Made by a program: the position numbers and the translations under genes. Shown here piece by piece: positions 15,961 through 27,717 of a stretch of 64,000 bases of DNA. Location of the stretch: assembly GCF_030316845.1 (NCBI RefSeq), contig NZ_JASZYS010000002.1:186001-250000 (forward strand), in the 5' to 3' direction. Source of the DNA: Variovorax davisae. GTDB taxonomy: Bacteria; Pseudomonadota; Gammaproteobacteria; Burkholderiales; Burkholderiaceae_C. Numbering within the stretch: the stretch's first letter is position 1; each line of letters begins with the position of its first letter. Below the pieces are notes generated by a model. The model had not been told where the DNA came from. It searched no databases and was given only the letters and a program-made list of their open reading frames with translations.

Positions 15961-17415
15961 GTGAAGCGCAGCGACCTCCAACAGAAAGCCCGGCAATACA
16001 TCAATGGCCGTTGGGAGAGCGGTGTCACGACCGGCCTGAGCGAGAACCCCTCCGACACCCGCGAAGTGGTGGCCGAATACGCCCGCGCCGATCGCAGCCA
16101 GACCGAGGTGGCGGTCCGCGCCGCGGCCGATGCCTTTCCGCACTGGAGCCAGAGCGCGCCGCAGCGGCGCGCCGACGTGCTCGACCAGATCGGCAGCGAG
16201 ATCCTGGCCCGGCGCGAGGAACTGGGCCTGCTGCTGGCGCGCGAAGAGGGCAAGACCCTGCCCGAGGCGGTGGGCGAGGCCGCACGCGCGGGCCACATCT
16301 TCAAGTTCTTCGCCGGCGAGGCGCTGCGCGCGAGCGGCGGCGAGATGCTGGCCTCGGTGCGCCCGGGCGTGCAGGTGGACGTGACGCGCGAACCGATCGG
16401 CGTGGTCGGACTGATCACGCCCTGGAACTTCCCGCTCGCGATCCCGGCCTGGAAGATCGCGCCGGCGCTGGCCCATGGCAACAGCGTGGTGTTCAAGCCG
16501 GCCGAACTGGTGCCGGCCTGCGGCTGGGCGCTGGCCGAGATCATCAGCCGGGCCGCGCTGCCGGCGGGCACCTTCAACCTCGTGATGGGCAGCGGCCGCG
16601 AAGTCGGCCAGGCACTGATCGACAACGCGGGCGTGGACGCGATCAGCTTCACCGGCTCGGTCGCCACCGGCGAGCAGATCCTGCAGGCCGCGGCGCGGCG
16701 GCGGGCCAAGGTGCAGCTCGAGATGGGCGGCAAGAACCCGCTGCTGGTGCTGGCCGACGCCGATCTCGACCGGGCGGTCGACTGCGCCGTGCAGGGCGCC
16801 TACTTCTCGACCGGCCAGCGCTGCACCGCCTCCAGCCGGCTGATCGTCGAGGCTGCGGTGCACGACGCCTTCGTGGCGCGGCTGCGCCAGCGCCTGGCGG
16901 CGCTGAAGGTCGGGCATGCGCTGGAGCGCGGCACCGACATCGGCCCGGTGGTCGATCGCGCCCAACTGGCCCGCAACCTCGCCGCCGTCGGCGCCGCGCG
17001 CGAGGAGGGCGCCGAGCATGTCTGGGGCGGCGAAGCGCTGCAGCGTGCGACCGTCGGCCACTACATGAGCCCGGCGCTGTTCCTGGCGCGGCCCGAGCAC
17101 CGCATCGCGCGCGACGAGATCTTCGGGCCGGTGGCCTGCGTGCTGCGCGCCGACGACTACGAGCATGCGCTGCAGATCGCCAACGACACGCCCTACGGGC
17201 TCTGCGCCGGCATCTGCACCAGTTCGCTGGCGCGCGCCATGCATTTCAAGCGCCATGCGAAGGTCGGCATGACGATGGTCAACCTGCCGACCGCCGGCGT
17301 CGACTACCACGTGCCTTTCGGCGGCCGCAAGGCCTCCAGCTATGGCCCGCGCGAACAAGGCCGGCATGCGGCCGAGTTCTACACCAGCGTCAAGACCGGC
17401 TACGTGCTGGCCTGA
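15961..17415 (+). CDS. alpha-ketoglutaric semialdehyde (2,5-dioxovalerate) dehydrogenase
   Basis: A 484-residue aldehyde dehydrogenase. Catalytic residues: Asn156 (TPWNFP), Lys179, Glu254 (LEMGGKNP) and Cys288 (GQRCTASSR). The AHGNSVVFKPAELVPACGWALAEI and VDYHVPFGGRKASSYGPREQG blocks are those of alpha-ketoglutaric semialdehyde dehydrogenases (AraE-type), which oxidise 2,5-dioxopentanoate to 2-oxoglutarate at the end of non-phosphorylative pentose and hexarate routes. The dehydratase at the other end of the operon supports this role. The GTG at 15961 is the only reasonable start, because an in-frame TAG lies at 15946; there is no clear ribosome site, so the leader must be short. First gene of the operon. 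Confidence 0.85.
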   Translation: MKRSDLQQKARQYINGRWESGVTTGLSENPSDTREVVAEYARADRSQTEVAVRAAADAFPHWSQSAPQRRADVLDQIGSEILARREELGLLLAREEGKTLPEAVGEAARAGHIFKFFAGEALRASGGEMLASVRPGVQVDVTREPIGVVGLITPWNFPLAIPAWKIAPALAHGNSVVFKPAELVPACGWALAEIISRAALPAGTFNLVMGSGREVGQALIDNAGVDAISFTGSVATGEQILQAAARRRAKVQLEMGGKNPLLVLADADLDRAVDCAVQGAYFSTGQRCTASSRLIVEAAVHDAFVARLRQRLAALKVGHALERGTDIGPVVDRAQLARNLAAVGAAREEGAEHVWGGEALQRATVGHYMSPALFLARPEHRIARDEIFGPVACVLRADDYEHALQIANDTPYGLCAGICTSSLARAMHFKRHAKVGMTMVNLPTAGVDYHVPFGGRKASSYGPREQGRHAAEFYTSVKTGYVLA

Positions 17416-17471
17416 GCACATAACGACAACGACAAGAGTTGCTTTTTTCACCACGCCAACCAGGAGACATC

Positions 17472-18437
17472 ATGAAACTGAACCGTCGCACGCTCAACAT
17501 CGCGCTCGCATCCGCCACGCTGTCCTCGCTGCTGCCGGCCACGGCCTTCGCGCAGAAGAAGCCGGTGCTCGGCTTCGCCCAGGTCGGCGCCGAAAGCGAA
17601 TGGCGCACCGCCAACACCGAGTCGATCAAGTCGGCCGCCAAGGAAGCCGGCATCGAGCTCAAGTTCTCCGATGCGCAGCAGAAGCAGGAGAACCAGATCA
17701 AGGCGATCCGCTCGTACATCGCGCAGAAGGTCGATGTCATCGCCTTCTCGCCGGTGGTCGAATCGGGCTGGGACACGGTGCTGCTCGAGGCCAAGGCGGC
17801 CAAGATCCCGGTGGTGCTGACCGACCGCTCGGTCAACACCAAGGACGACTCGCTCTATGTCACCTTCATGGGCTCCGACTTCGTCGAGGAAGGCCGCAAG
17901 GCCGGCCGCTGGCTGGTCGAGAAGGAGAAGGGCAACGCCGGCCCGATCAACATCGTCGAGCTGCAGGGCACGGTGGGCTCGGCCCCGGCGATCGACCGCA
18001 AGAAGGGCTTCGAGGAGATCATCAAGGCCGACCCGAAGTTCAAGATCATCCGCTCGCAGACCGGCGACTTCACGCGCGCCAAGGGCAAGGAAGTGATGGA
18101 AGCCTTCCTGAAGGCCGAGGGCAAGAAGATCAACGTGCTCTATGCGCACAACGACGACATGGCGATCGGCGCGATCCAGGCGATCGAGGAGGCCGGCATG
18201 AAGCCGGCGCAGGACATCATCATCATCTCGATCGACGCCGTGAAGGGCGCCTTCGAAGCCATGATGGCCGGCAAGCTCAACGTCTCGGTGGAATGCAGCC
18301 CGCTGCTGGGCCCGCAGCTGATGGCCGCGGTGGCCGACATCAAGGCCGGCAAGCCGCTGCCCAAGCGGATCCTGACCAAGGAAGGGATCTTCCCGATGGA
18401 AGTCGCGAAAGCCGAATTCCCCAATCGCAAATACTGA
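17472..18437 (+). CDS. YtfQ-like periplasmic sugar-binding protein
   Basis: A 321-residue substrate-binding protein of the pentose/hexose (CUT2) class. It has a Sec signal peptide ([27 protein letters not shown]) and the YtfQ marks [29 protein letters not shown] and [29 protein letters not shown]. coli YtfQ binds galactofuranose; here arabinofuranose or a related furanose is equally possible. The ribosome site CCAGGAGACATC is strong. Its cognate ATPase and permeases (22343-25943) are separated from it by a second complete transporter, an unusual order. The octamer AGGAGACA in its ribosome site can pair with the candidate small RNA at 58678-58770. Confidence 0.9.
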   Translation: MKLNRRTLNIALASATLSSLLPATAFAQKKPVLGFAQVGAESEWRTANTESIKSAAKEAGIELKFSDAQQKQENQIKAIRSYIAQKVDVIAFSPVVESGWDTVLLEAKAAKIPVVLTDRSVNTKDDSLYVTFMGSDFVEEGRKAGRWLVEKEKGNAGPINIVELQGTVGSAPAIDRKKGFEEIIKADPKFKIIRSQTGDFTRAKGKEVMEAFLKAEGKKINVLYAHNDDMAIGAIQAIEEAGMKPAQDIIIISIDAVKGAFEAMMAGKLNVSVECSPLLGPQLMAAVADIKAGKPLPKRILTKEGIFPMEVAKAEFPNRKY

Positions 18438-18504
18438 GACCGCGCGCGGCGCTGCGCGACAGCGCTGCGCCGCGCGTCTGCAAATACAACAAGGAGACCT
18501 TCTC

Positions 18505-19575
18505 ATGAAACGCACTTTCATCAAGACCCTGCTGGCCGGCGCCGCCCTGGGGCTGTTCGGCCTGGCGCCGCTGGCCCAGGCCCAGGACAAGGGCCTGGTC
18601 GCGATCTCGATGCCGACCAAGTCGTCGGCGCGCTGGATCGCCGATGGCTCGAACATGGTCAAGTACTTCAACGAGAAGGGCTACAAGACCGACCTGCAGT
18701 ACGCCGACGACGACATCCCGAACCAGCTGGCGCAGGTCGAGAACATGGTGACCAAGGGCGCCAAGGTGCTGGTGATCGCGGCCATCGACGGCACCACGCT
18801 GTCGGACGTGTTGCAGAAGGCGGCCGACAAGGGCGTCAAGGTGATCGCCTACGACCGGCTCATCAAGGGCTCGAAGAACGTCGACTACTACGCCACCTTC
18901 GACAACTACCAGGTCGGGGTGCTGCAGGCCAGCTACATCGAGAACGCGCTCAAGCTCAAGGAGGGCAAGGGCCCCTACAACATCGAGCTGTTCGGCGGCT
19001 CGCCCGACGACAACAACGCCTTCTTCTTCTACAACGGCGCGATGTCGGTGCTCAAGCCCTACATCGACAGCGGCAAGCTGGTGGTGCGCAGCAAGCAGAT
19101 GGGCATGGACAAGGTCTCGACCCTGCGCTGGGACGGCGCGGTGGCGCAGGCCCGGATGGACAACCTGCTGTCGGCCTACTACACCAAGGACCGGGTCGAC
19201 GCGGTGCTGTCGCCGTACGACGGCCTGTCGATCGGCATCATCTCGTCGCTCAAGGGCGTGGGCTATGGCTCGGCGCAGCAGCCGATGCCGGTGGTGACCG
19301 GCCAGGACGCCGAGGTGCCGTCGGTCAAGTCGATCCTGAAGAAGGAGCAGACCTCCACCGTGTTCAAGGACACGCGCGAGCTGGCGAAGGTGACGGTGGG
19401 CATGGTGGACGCGATGCTGGCCGGCAAGACGCCCGAGGTGAACGACACCAAGACCTACAACAACGGCGTCAAGGTCGTGCCGTCGTACCTGCTGAAGCCG
19501 GTCAGCGTCGATGCCTCGAACTGGAAGCAGACGCTGGTCGACAGCGGCTACTACAAGGAGAGCCAGATCAGGTAG
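18505..19575 (+). CDS. chvE: ChvE-like multiple-sugar-binding periplasmic protein
   Basis: A 356-residue CUT2 substrate-binding protein with signal peptide [26 protein letters not shown]. The mature start ([25 protein letters not shown]) and the [34 protein letters not shown] and [13 protein letters not shown] segments are diagnostic for ChvE/GbpA proteins, which bind arabinose, galactose, glucose, fucose and xylose. In Agrobacterium ChvE also feeds sugar signals to VirA; nothing like that is present here. Strong ribosome site ACAAGGAGACC. It is followed directly by its ATPase and permease genes, so this three-gene block is a complete transporter inserted in the operon. Confidence 0.92.
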   Translation: MKRTFIKTLLAGAALGLFGLAPLAQAQDKGLVAISMPTKSSARWIADGSNMVKYFNEKGYKTDLQYADDDIPNQLAQVENMVTKGAKVLVIAAIDGTTLSDVLQKAADKGVKVIAYDRLIKGSKNVDYYATFDNYQVGVLQASYIENALKLKEGKGPYNIELFGGSPDDNNAFFFYNGAMSVLKPYIDSGKLVVRSKQMGMDKVSTLRWDGAVAQARMDNLLSAYYTKDRVDAVLSPYDGLSIGIISSLKGVGYGSAQQPMPVVTGQDAEVPSVKSILKKEQTSTVFKDTRELAKVTVGMVDAMLAGKTPEVNDTKTYNNGVKVVPSYLLKPVSVDASNWKQTLVDSGYYKESQIR

Positions 19576-19595
19576 GCCGGGCGGAAGGAGACACG

Positions 19596-21129
<1,534 letters not shown>

Positions 21130-21140
<11 letters not shown>

Positions 21141-22341
21141 ACTCGACGCCGTGAAGGCCGCCACCCACCTCGCGCCGGCGGCGCCGGGCGCGCACGCCGG
21201 CTTCCTCAAGAACAACCTGCGCGAGTACGGCATGCTGATCTCGCTGGTGGCGATCATGGTGCTGTTCCAGGTGCTGACCGACGGCACCTTGATGCGGCCG
21301 CTGAACCTCACCAACCTGCTGCTGCAGAACAGCTACATCGTGATCATGGCGCTGGGGATGCTGCTGGTGATCGTGGCCGGCCACATCGACCTGTCGGTGG
21401 GCTCGGTGTGCGGCTTCATCGGCGCGCTGGCGGCGGTGCTGATGGTCGAGTACGAATGGCACTTCGTGCCGACCTTCATCGTCTGCCTGGTCGCCGGCGG
21501 CGCGATCGGCGCGGCGCAGGGCTGGTTCGTGGCCTTCTTCCGGATCCCGTCGTTCATCGTCACGCTGGCCGGCATGCTGGTGTTCAAGGGCCTGACCTTG
21601 GCGCTGCTCGCGGGCCAGTCGGTGGGCCCCTTCCCGGAGGCCTTCCAGAAGCTCAGCTCGGGCTTCGTGCCCGACCCGCTGGGCGGCGAGAGCCTGCGCA
21701 CCAGCTCGCTGCTGCTCGGCGCGCTGGCCGCCGCGGCGCTGGTCTTCTTCAAGCTGCGCGGCCGCGCCAAGCTGGCCAGGCACGGCATGGAGACCGAGCC
21801 CTACGCCTTCTTCCTCGGCAAGAACCTGTTCTTCGCGGCCGTCATCCTGCTGCTGAGCTACCTGCTGGCGACCTACAAGGGGCTGCCCAACGTGCTGATC
21901 GTGATGTCGGTGCTGATCGTCGCCTACGACTTCGTCACCAATCGCACCACCGTGGGCCGGCGTATCTATGCGCTGGGCGGCAACGAGAAGGCGGCCCGCC
22001 TGTCGGGCGTCAAGACCCAGCGGCTGGCCTTCCTGACCTTCGTCAACATGGGCGTGCTGGCGGCGCTCGCGGGCCTGGTGTTCGCGGCCCGGCTCAACAC
22101 CGCGACGCCGAAGGCCGGCCTGGGCTTCGAGCTCGACGTGATCGCGGCCTGCTTCATCGGTGGCGCCTCGGCCTCGGGCGGCGTCGGCCGCGTGATGGGC
22201 GCGGTCATCGGCGCCTTCATCATGGGCGTCATGAACAACGGCATGTCGATCCTCGGCATCGGCATCGACTACCAGCAGGTCATCAAGGGGTTGGTGCTGC
22301 TGGCGGCGGTGTTCGTCGATGTCTACAACAAGAACAAATAG
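21130..22341 (+). CDS. mmsB: multiple-sugar ABC transporter permease (MmsB/GguB)
   Basis: A 403-residue CUT2 permease with about 10-11 transmembrane segments and the BPD_transp_2 signature ([24 protein letters not shown] in the first half; [34 protein letters not shown] near the end). The central hydrophilic loop around [13 protein letters not shown] is longer than in ribose permeases, as in GguB/XylH proteins. Works with MmsA and the ChvE-like binding protein. Starts inside the mmsA coding region and stops 1 base before the next ATPase start codon region, so it is probably translationally coupled on both sides. Confidence 0.92.
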
Positions 22342-22342
22342 C

Positions 22343-23866
22343 ATGGACACATCAACGGGCGCGCCCGTGCTGCAGCTCACGGGCATCGACAAGCAGTTCA
22401 ATGGCGTGCCGGCGCTGTCGGGCGTCTCGCTGCGCCTTCGCGGCGGCGAGATCCATGCCCTGCTGGGGCAGAACGGTGCCGGCAAGTCGACCTTGATCAA
22501 GGTGCTCACGGGGGTCTACCCGGCCGATGCCGGCGAGATGGCGCTGGCCGGCCAGCCGATCCGGCCGGCCTCGCCGCTCGACGCGCAGCACCTGGGCATC
22601 AGCACGGTCTACCAGGAAGTGAATCTCTGCCCCAACCTGTCGGTGGCCGAGAACATCTTCGCCGGCCGCTATCCGCGCCGCGGCGCGGCCCAGGGCTGGC
22701 GCATCGACTGGGCCGCGGTGCACCGCGAGGCGCGCGCGCTGCTGGCCCGGCTGGAGATCGACATCGACGTCACGCAGCTGCTGTCGAGCTACTCGGTGGC
22801 GGTGCAGCAGATGGTGGCGATCGCGCGTGCGCTGGGCCTGTCGTCGAAGGTGCTGATCCTCGACGAGCCGACCTCGAGCCTGGACGACGAGGAGGTGAAG
22901 AGCCTGTTCGCCGTGCTGCGCCGGCTGCGGGGGCAGGGCCTGGCGATCCTGTTCGTCACGCATTTCCTGAACCAGGTCTACGCGGTCTCGGACCGCATCA
23001 CGGTGCTGCGCAACGGCGGCTGGGTCGGCGAATGGACGCCCGCCGAGCTGGGGCCGCAGGCCCTGATCTCGGCGATGGTCGGCCGCGAATTCGCGGCACA
23101 GGCCAGCGGCCACGCCGAGCTGCCGCCGATCGAGGCCGCGGCGCCGGCCCTGCTGGAGGCCGAGGGCCTGGGCCAGCGCGGGCAGCTGCAGCCGGTCGAC
23201 CTGCGGGTGCGCGCCGGCGAGGTGGTGGGCCTGGCCGGCTTGCTCGGCGCCGGCCGCACCGAGCTGGCGCGGCTGCTGTTCGGGCTGGCCAGGCCCGACC
23301 AGGGGCGGCTGCGCGTCGACGGCGTCGCGGTCGAACTGGCGAGCCCGGCCGATGCGGTGCGGCACGGCCTGGCGCTGTGCCCGGAGGAGCGCAAGACCGA
23401 CGGCATCGTGGCCGAGCTGTCGGTGCGGGAGAACATCGCGCTGGCACTGCAGGCGCGGCGCGGCGTGCGCAACACGCTGTCGCGCGCCGAGCAGGCCGCG
23501 CTGGCCGAGCGCTTCGTGAAGGCGCTCGGCATCAAGACCGCCAGCATCGAGACGCCGATCGGCCTCTTGTCGGGCGGCAACCAGCAGAAGGCGGTGCTGG
23601 CGCGCTGGCTGGCGATCGCGCCGCGGCTGCTGATCCTCGACGAGCCGACGCGCGGCATCGACGTCGCGGCCAAGCAGGAGATCATGGACGAGATCCTGCG
23701 GCTCGCGCGCGGCGGCATGGCGGTGCTGTTCATCTCCTCCGAAATGAACGAGGTGGTGCGCGTGTCGCACCGCATCGCGGTGCTGCGCGAGCGGCGCAAG
23801 GTCGGCGAACTGCCCGGCGGCAGCAGCGAGGACGCGGTCTACGAACTGATCGCGGCGGACGCATGA
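22343..23866 (+). CDS. YtfR-like sugar ABC transporter ATPase
   Basis: A 507-residue double ABC ATPase. First half: Walker A GQNGAGKST, Walker B LILDEPTSSLDDEE. Second half: [32 protein letters not shown]. It is closer to E. coli YtfR than to MmsA (for example the YQEVNLCPNLSVAENIFAGRYPRR segment with the fused Q-loop), so its partners are the YtfQ-like binding protein at 17472 and the two permeases that follow. ATG 22343 is one base after the mmsB stop; the more upstream in-frame ATG at 22319 lies within mmsB. It ends in an ATGA overlap with the next permease. Confidence 0.9.
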   Translation: MDTSTGAPVLQLTGIDKQFNGVPALSGVSLRLRGGEIHALLGQNGAGKSTLIKVLTGVYPADAGEMALAGQPIRPASPLDAQHLGISTVYQEVNLCPNLSVAENIFAGRYPRRGAAQGWRIDWAAVHREARALLARLEIDIDVTQLLSSYSVAVQQMVAIARALGLSSKVLILDEPTSSLDDEEVKSLFAVLRRLRGQGLAILFVTHFLNQVYAVSDRITVLRNGGWVGEWTPAELGPQALISAMVGREFAAQASGHAELPPIEAAAPALLEAEGLGQRGQLQPVDLRVRAGEVVGLAGLLGAGRTELARLLFGLARPDQGRLRVDGVAVELASPADAVRHGLALCPEERKTDGIVAELSVRENIALALQARRGVRNTLSRAEQAALAERFVKALGIKTASIETPIGLLSGGNQQKAVLARWLAIAPRLLILDEPTRGIDVAAKQEIMDEILRLARGGMAVLFISSEMNEVVRVSHRIAVLRERRKVGELPGGSSEDAVYELIAADA

Positions 23867-24906
23867 CGCAGTTGTTCAAACACCGCCTCGCCTGGCCGCT
23901 GGTCACGCTGCTGCTGCTGCTGGCGATCAACGCCGCCTTCAATCCGAGCTTCCTGCACCTCGAATGGCGCAGCGGCCATCTCTACGGCAGCCTGATAGAC
24001 ATCCTGAACCGGGCCGCGCCGCTGGTGCTGGTGTCGCTCGGCATGACGCTGGTGATCGCCACCCGCGGCATCGACATCTCGGTCGGCGCGGTGGTGGCCA
24101 TCGCGGCGGCCATCGCGGCCTGGATGATCGGCGGCTCGCTGGTGGTCAGCAACGGCGCGGCGGCGCAGGTGAGCCGCTTCCCGATGTGGCTGGCGATCGT
24201 CGGCGCGCTCGGCGCCGCGCTGGCCTGCGGCCTGTGGAACGGCCTGCTGGTGGCGCGTGTCGGCATGCAGCCGATCATCGCGACCCTGATCCTGATGGTG
24301 GCCGGGCGCGGCATCGCGCAGCTCATCACCGGCGGGCAGATCATCACGATCTACTACGCGCCCTTCTTCTTCATCGGCAGCGGCTACCTGTTCGGGCTGC
24401 CGTTCTCGGTCTACGTCGCGGCCTTCGTCTTCGCGCTGCTGTACCTGGCGATCACGCGCAGCGCGCTCGGCCTGTTCATCCAGGCGGTCGGCATCAATCC
24501 GGGCGCGGCCCGGGTCGCCGGCGTGCGGGCGCGCCGCATCGTGGTCGGCGCCTACATGTTCTGCGGCCTCTGCGCCGGCATCGCGGGCCTGCTGATCAGC
24601 TCCAACGTCAAGAGCGCGGACGGCAACAACGCCGGCCAGCTGCTCGAACTCGACGCCATCCTGGCCGTGACGCTCGGCGGCACGGCGCTCACCGGCGGGC
24701 GCTTCAGCCTGGTCGGCAGCGTGATCGGTGCGCTGATCATCCAGACCCTGACCTATGCGATCTATTCGCTCGGCGTGCCGCCCGAGATCAACCTGGTGGT
24801 CAAGGCGGTGGTGGTGTTCGTGGTGATGCTGCTGCAGTCGGCCGAGTTCCGGGCCAGCCTGCGGCAGCTGGCGGTGCGGCCGGCGCACGGGGGGGCGACG
24901 CGATGA
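23863..24906 (+). CDS. YtfT-like sugar ABC transporter permease
   Basis: A 347-residue membrane protein with about ten helices and the CUT2 signature (LVLVSLGMTLVIATRGIDISVGAVVAIAAAIAA; later LLELDAILAVTLGGTALTGGRFSLVGS). The phrase TGGQIITIYYAPFFFIGSGYLFGLPFSV is typical of YtfT. It would pair with the next permease as a heterodimer, energised by the YtfR-like ATPase. ATGA overlaps occur at both ends (with the ATPase and with the second permease), so the three proteins are likely made in equal amounts. Confidence 0.9.
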   Translation: MTQLFKHRLAWPLVTLLLLLAINAAFNPSFLHLEWRSGHLYGSLIDILNRAAPLVLVSLGMTLVIATRGIDISVGAVVAIAAAIAAWMIGGSLVVSNGAAAQVSRFPMWLAIVGALGAALACGLWNGLLVARVGMQPIIATLILMVAGRGIAQLITGGQIITIYYAPFFFIGSGYLFGLPFSVYVAAFVFALLYLAITRSALGLFIQAVGINPGAARVAGVRARRIVVGAYMFCGLCAGIAGLLISSNVKSADGNNAGQLLELDAILAVTLGGTALTGGRFSLVGSVIGALIIQTLTYAIYSLGVPPEINLVVKAVVVFVVMLLQSAEFRASLRQLAVRPAHGGATR

Positions 24907-25943
24907 GCGCGCTGGTGTCGAACGAGACCGCGGCGGCCGAGGGCGCGACGGCGGCGGCGCACGGCCGGCCGGGCGGCGCGCGCTTCAATCCCAAGTACCT
25001 GCCGCTGGCGGCGACGATCTCGCTGTTCATGCTGATGGCGACCTTGGGCTCGGTCTTCTACGACGGCTTCTTCTCGCCGCAGGTGTTCCTGAACCTGCTG
25101 ATCGACAACGCCTTCGTCTGCATCGTCGCGGTCGGCATGACCTTCGTGATTTTGTCCGGCGGCATCGACCTGTCGGTCGGCTCGGTGATCGCGCTGACCA
25201 CCATGGTCTCGGCCTCGCTGGTCGAAAAGCACGGCTGGAGCCCGGCGCTGGTGATTCCGCTGGTGCTGGCGATGGGCACGGCCTTCGGCGCCTTCATGGG
25301 GCTGCTGATCGAGCGCTTCCGGCTGCAGCCCTTCATCGTGACCCTGGCCGGCATGTTCCTCGCGCGCGGCCTGTGCTACCTGATCAGCATCGACTCGATC
25401 AGCATCACCAACGAGTTCTATGCCAAGGTCTCGCAGTGGCGGTTGCCGGTGTGGGGCGATGCCTCGCTGTCGGTGTCGGCGCTGATCGCGCTGGCGGTGG
25501 TGGCACTGGCGGTGTTCATCGCCCATTTCACGCCCTTCGGCCGAGCGGTTTACGCCATCGGCGGCAGCGAGCAGTCGGCGCTGTTGATGGGCTTGCCGGT
25601 GCGTTCGACGGTGGTCGGCGTCTACACGTTGTCGGGCTTCTGCTCGGCGCTGGGTGGCGTGGTCTTCACCTTCTACATGCTGTCGGGCTACGGCCTGCAT
25701 GCGATCGGTCTCGAGCTCGACGCCATCGCCGCGGTGGTGATCGGCGGCACCCTGCTCACCGGCGGCGTCGGCTACGTGGTGGGCACGCTGTTCGGCGTGC
25801 TCATGCTGGGCATCATCCAGACCCTGATCTCCTTCGACGGCACGCTGAGCTCGTGGTGGACCCGCATCGTGGTGGGCGTGCTGCTGTTCGTCTTCTGCCT
25901 GCTGCAGCGCCTGTTCACGGCGCGCGGCACGGGCAGCCACTGA
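24903..25943 (+). CDS. YjfF-like sugar ABC transporter permease
   Basis: A 346-residue CUT2 permease. The N-terminal 30 residues are hydrophilic and Ala-rich; the first helix starts at YLPLAATISLFMLMATLG. Family blocks: [25 protein letters not shown] and LELDAIAAVVIGGTLLTGGVGYVVGTLFGVLMLGIIQT. The SSWWTRIVVGVLLFVFCLLQRLF end is that of YjfF, the second galactofuranose-transporter permease. It completes the YtfQ-YtfR-YtfT-YjfF-like system and is followed 9 bp later by the dehydratase gene. Confidence 0.9.
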   Translation: MSALVSNETAAAEGATAAAHGRPGGARFNPKYLPLAATISLFMLMATLGSVFYDGFFSPQVFLNLLIDNAFVCIVAVGMTFVILSGGIDLSVGSVIALTTMVSASLVEKHGWSPALVIPLVLAMGTAFGAFMGLLIERFRLQPFIVTLAGMFLARGLCYLISIDSISITNEFYAKVSQWRLPVWGDASLSVSALIALAVVALAVFIAHFTPFGRAVYAIGGSEQSALLMGLPVRSTVVGVYTLSGFCSALGGVVFTFYMLSGYGLHAIGLELDAIAAVVIGGTLLTGGVGYVVGTLFGVLMLGIIQTLISFDGTLSSWWTRIVVGVLLFVFCLLQRLFTARGTGSH

Positions 25944-25952
25944 GCCCGCCGC

Positions 25953-27692
25953 ATGCCCGACACCCCGACCCGGAAGCTGCGCTCCGCCGAATGGTTCGGC
26001 CCGGCCGACAAGAACGGCTTCATGTACCGCAGCTGGATGAAGAACCAGGGCATTCCGGACCACGAGTTCGACGGCCGGCCGGTGATCGGCATCTGCAACA
26101 CCTGGTCCGAGCTGACGCCCTGCAACGCGCACTTCCGCAAGATCGCCGAGCACGTCAAGCGCGGTATATCAGAAGCAAACGGCTTTCCGGTCGAGTTCCC
26201 GGTGTTCTCCAATGGCGAGTCCAACCTGCGGCCGACCGCGATGCTGACGCGCAACCTCGCGAGCATGGATGTCGAGGAGGCGATCCGCGGCAATCCGATC
26301 GACGCCGTGGTGCTGCTCACCGGCTGCGACAAGACCACGCCGGCGCTGCTGATGGGGGCCGCCAGCTGCGACATCCCGGCCATCGTCGTCACCGGCGGGC
26401 CGATGCTCAACGGCAAGCTGGAGGGCCGCGACATCGGTTCCGGCACTGCCGTCTGGCAGTTGCACGAGGCTATGAAGGCCGGCGAGATCGACCTGCACCA
26501 GTTCCTGTCGGCCGAGGCCGGCATGTCGCGCTCGGCCGGCACCTGCAACACCATGGGCACGGCCTCGACCATGGCCTGCATGGCCGAGGCGCTGGGCGCC
26601 TCGCTGCCGCACAACGCGGCGATCCCGGCGGTCGATGCGCGGCGCTACGTGCTGGCGCAGATGTCGGGCATGCGGGCGGTCGAGATGGCGCGCGAGGGGC
26701 TCACGCTGTCGAAGATCCTGACCCGCGAGGCCTTCGAGAACGCGATCCGCGTCAACGCCGCGATCGGCGGCTCGACCAATGCGGTGATCCACCTGAAGGC
26801 GATCGCCGGCCGGATCGGCGTCGCGCTGGCGCTCGAGGACTGGACCCGCTTCGGCCGCGGCACGCCGACCCTGGTCGACCTGATGCCCTCGGGCCGCTTC
26901 CTCATGGAGGAGTTCTACTACGCGGGCGGCCTGCCGGCCGTGCTGCGCCGCCTGGGCGAGCACGGCCTGCTGCCGCATCCCGGCGCGCTGACGGTCAACG
27001 GCCGCTCGCTGTGGGACAACGTGCGCGAGGCGCCGAGCTTCAACGACGAGGTGATCCGCCCGCTGGACAATCCGCTGGTCGCCGATGGCGGCATGTGCAT
27101 CCTGCGCGGCAACCTGGCGCCGCGGGGCGCGGTGCTCAAGCCCTCGGCCGCTTCGCCCGAACTGCTCAGGCACCGGGGCCGGGCGGTGGTGTTCGAGAAC
27201 CTGGAGCACTACAAGGAACGCATCGTCGACGAGTCGCTGGAGATCGACGCCAGTTCGGTGATGGTGATGAAGAACTGCGGGCCGAAAGGCTACCCGGGCA
27301 TGGCCGAGGTCGGCAACATGGGCTTGCCGCCGAAGCTGCTGCGCCAGGGCGTCAAGGACATGGTGCGGATCTCCGACGCCCGCATGAGCGGCACCGCCTA
27401 CGGCACGGTGGTGCTGCACGTCGCGCCCGAAGCGGCCGACGGCGGCCCGCTGGCGGCGGTGCAGGACGGCGACTGGATCGAACTCGACTGCGAGGCCGGA
27501 CGGCTGCACCTGGACATCGACGACGCCGAGCTGGCCGGGCGGCTGCAGGCGATCGCAGGCCGCGCCGCGCCCGCGACCGGTGGCGGCTACCAGCGGCTCT
27601 ACGTCGACCACGTGCTGCAGGCCGACCTGGGCTGCGATTTCGATTTTCTGGTCGGCTGCCGCGGTGCGGCCGTGCCGCGGCACTCCCATTGA
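25953..27692 (+). CDS. L-arabonate dehydratase-like IlvD/EDD family enzyme
   Basis: A 579-residue Fe-S dehydratase. The three cysteines expected to ligate the cluster are Cys57 (SELTPCN), Cys125 (LTGCDKTTPA) and Cys198 (SAGTCNTMGTAST), and Lys127 with Asp126 and nearby acidic residues would bind the Mg2+ site. The N-terminus (LRSAEWFGPADKNGFMYRSWMKNQGIPDHEFDGRPVIGICNTWSE) is that of sugar-acid dehydratases of the L-arabonate/D-galactonate/D-xylonate group rather than dihydroxy-acid dehydratase IlvD. The likely product is a 2-keto-3-deoxy sugar acid, which a further dehydratase turns into 2,5-dioxovalerate, the substrate of the operon's first enzyme. The exact sugar acid cannot be read from sequence. 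Confidence 0.85.
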   Translation: MPDTPTRKLRSAEWFGPADKNGFMYRSWMKNQGIPDHEFDGRPVIGICNTWSELTPCNAHFRKIAEHVKRGISEANGFPVEFPVFSNGESNLRPTAMLTRNLASMDVEEAIRGNPIDAVVLLTGCDKTTPALLMGAASCDIPAIVVTGGPMLNGKLEGRDIGSGTAVWQLHEAMKAGEIDLHQFLSAEAGMSRSAGTCNTMGTASTMACMAEALGASLPHNAAIPAVDARRYVLAQMSGMRAVEMAREGLTLSKILTREAFENAIRVNAAIGGSTNAVIHLKAIAGRIGVALALEDWTRFGRGTPTLVDLMPSGRFLMEEFYYAGGLPAVLRRLGEHGLLPHPGALTVNGRSLWDNVREAPSFNDEVIRPLDNPLVADGGMCILRGNLAPRGAVLKPSAASPELLRHRGRAVVFENLEHYKERIVDESLEIDASSVMVMKNCGPKGYPGMAEVGNMGLPPKLLRQGVKDMVRISDARMSGTAYGTVVLHVAPEAADGGPLAAVQDGDWIELDCEAGRLHLDIDDAELAGRLQAIAGRAAPATGGGYQRLYVDHVLQADLGCDFDFLVGCRGAAVPRHSH

Positions 27693-27717
27693 GGCCGCAG
27701 GGCCTGCACGGAGACCT

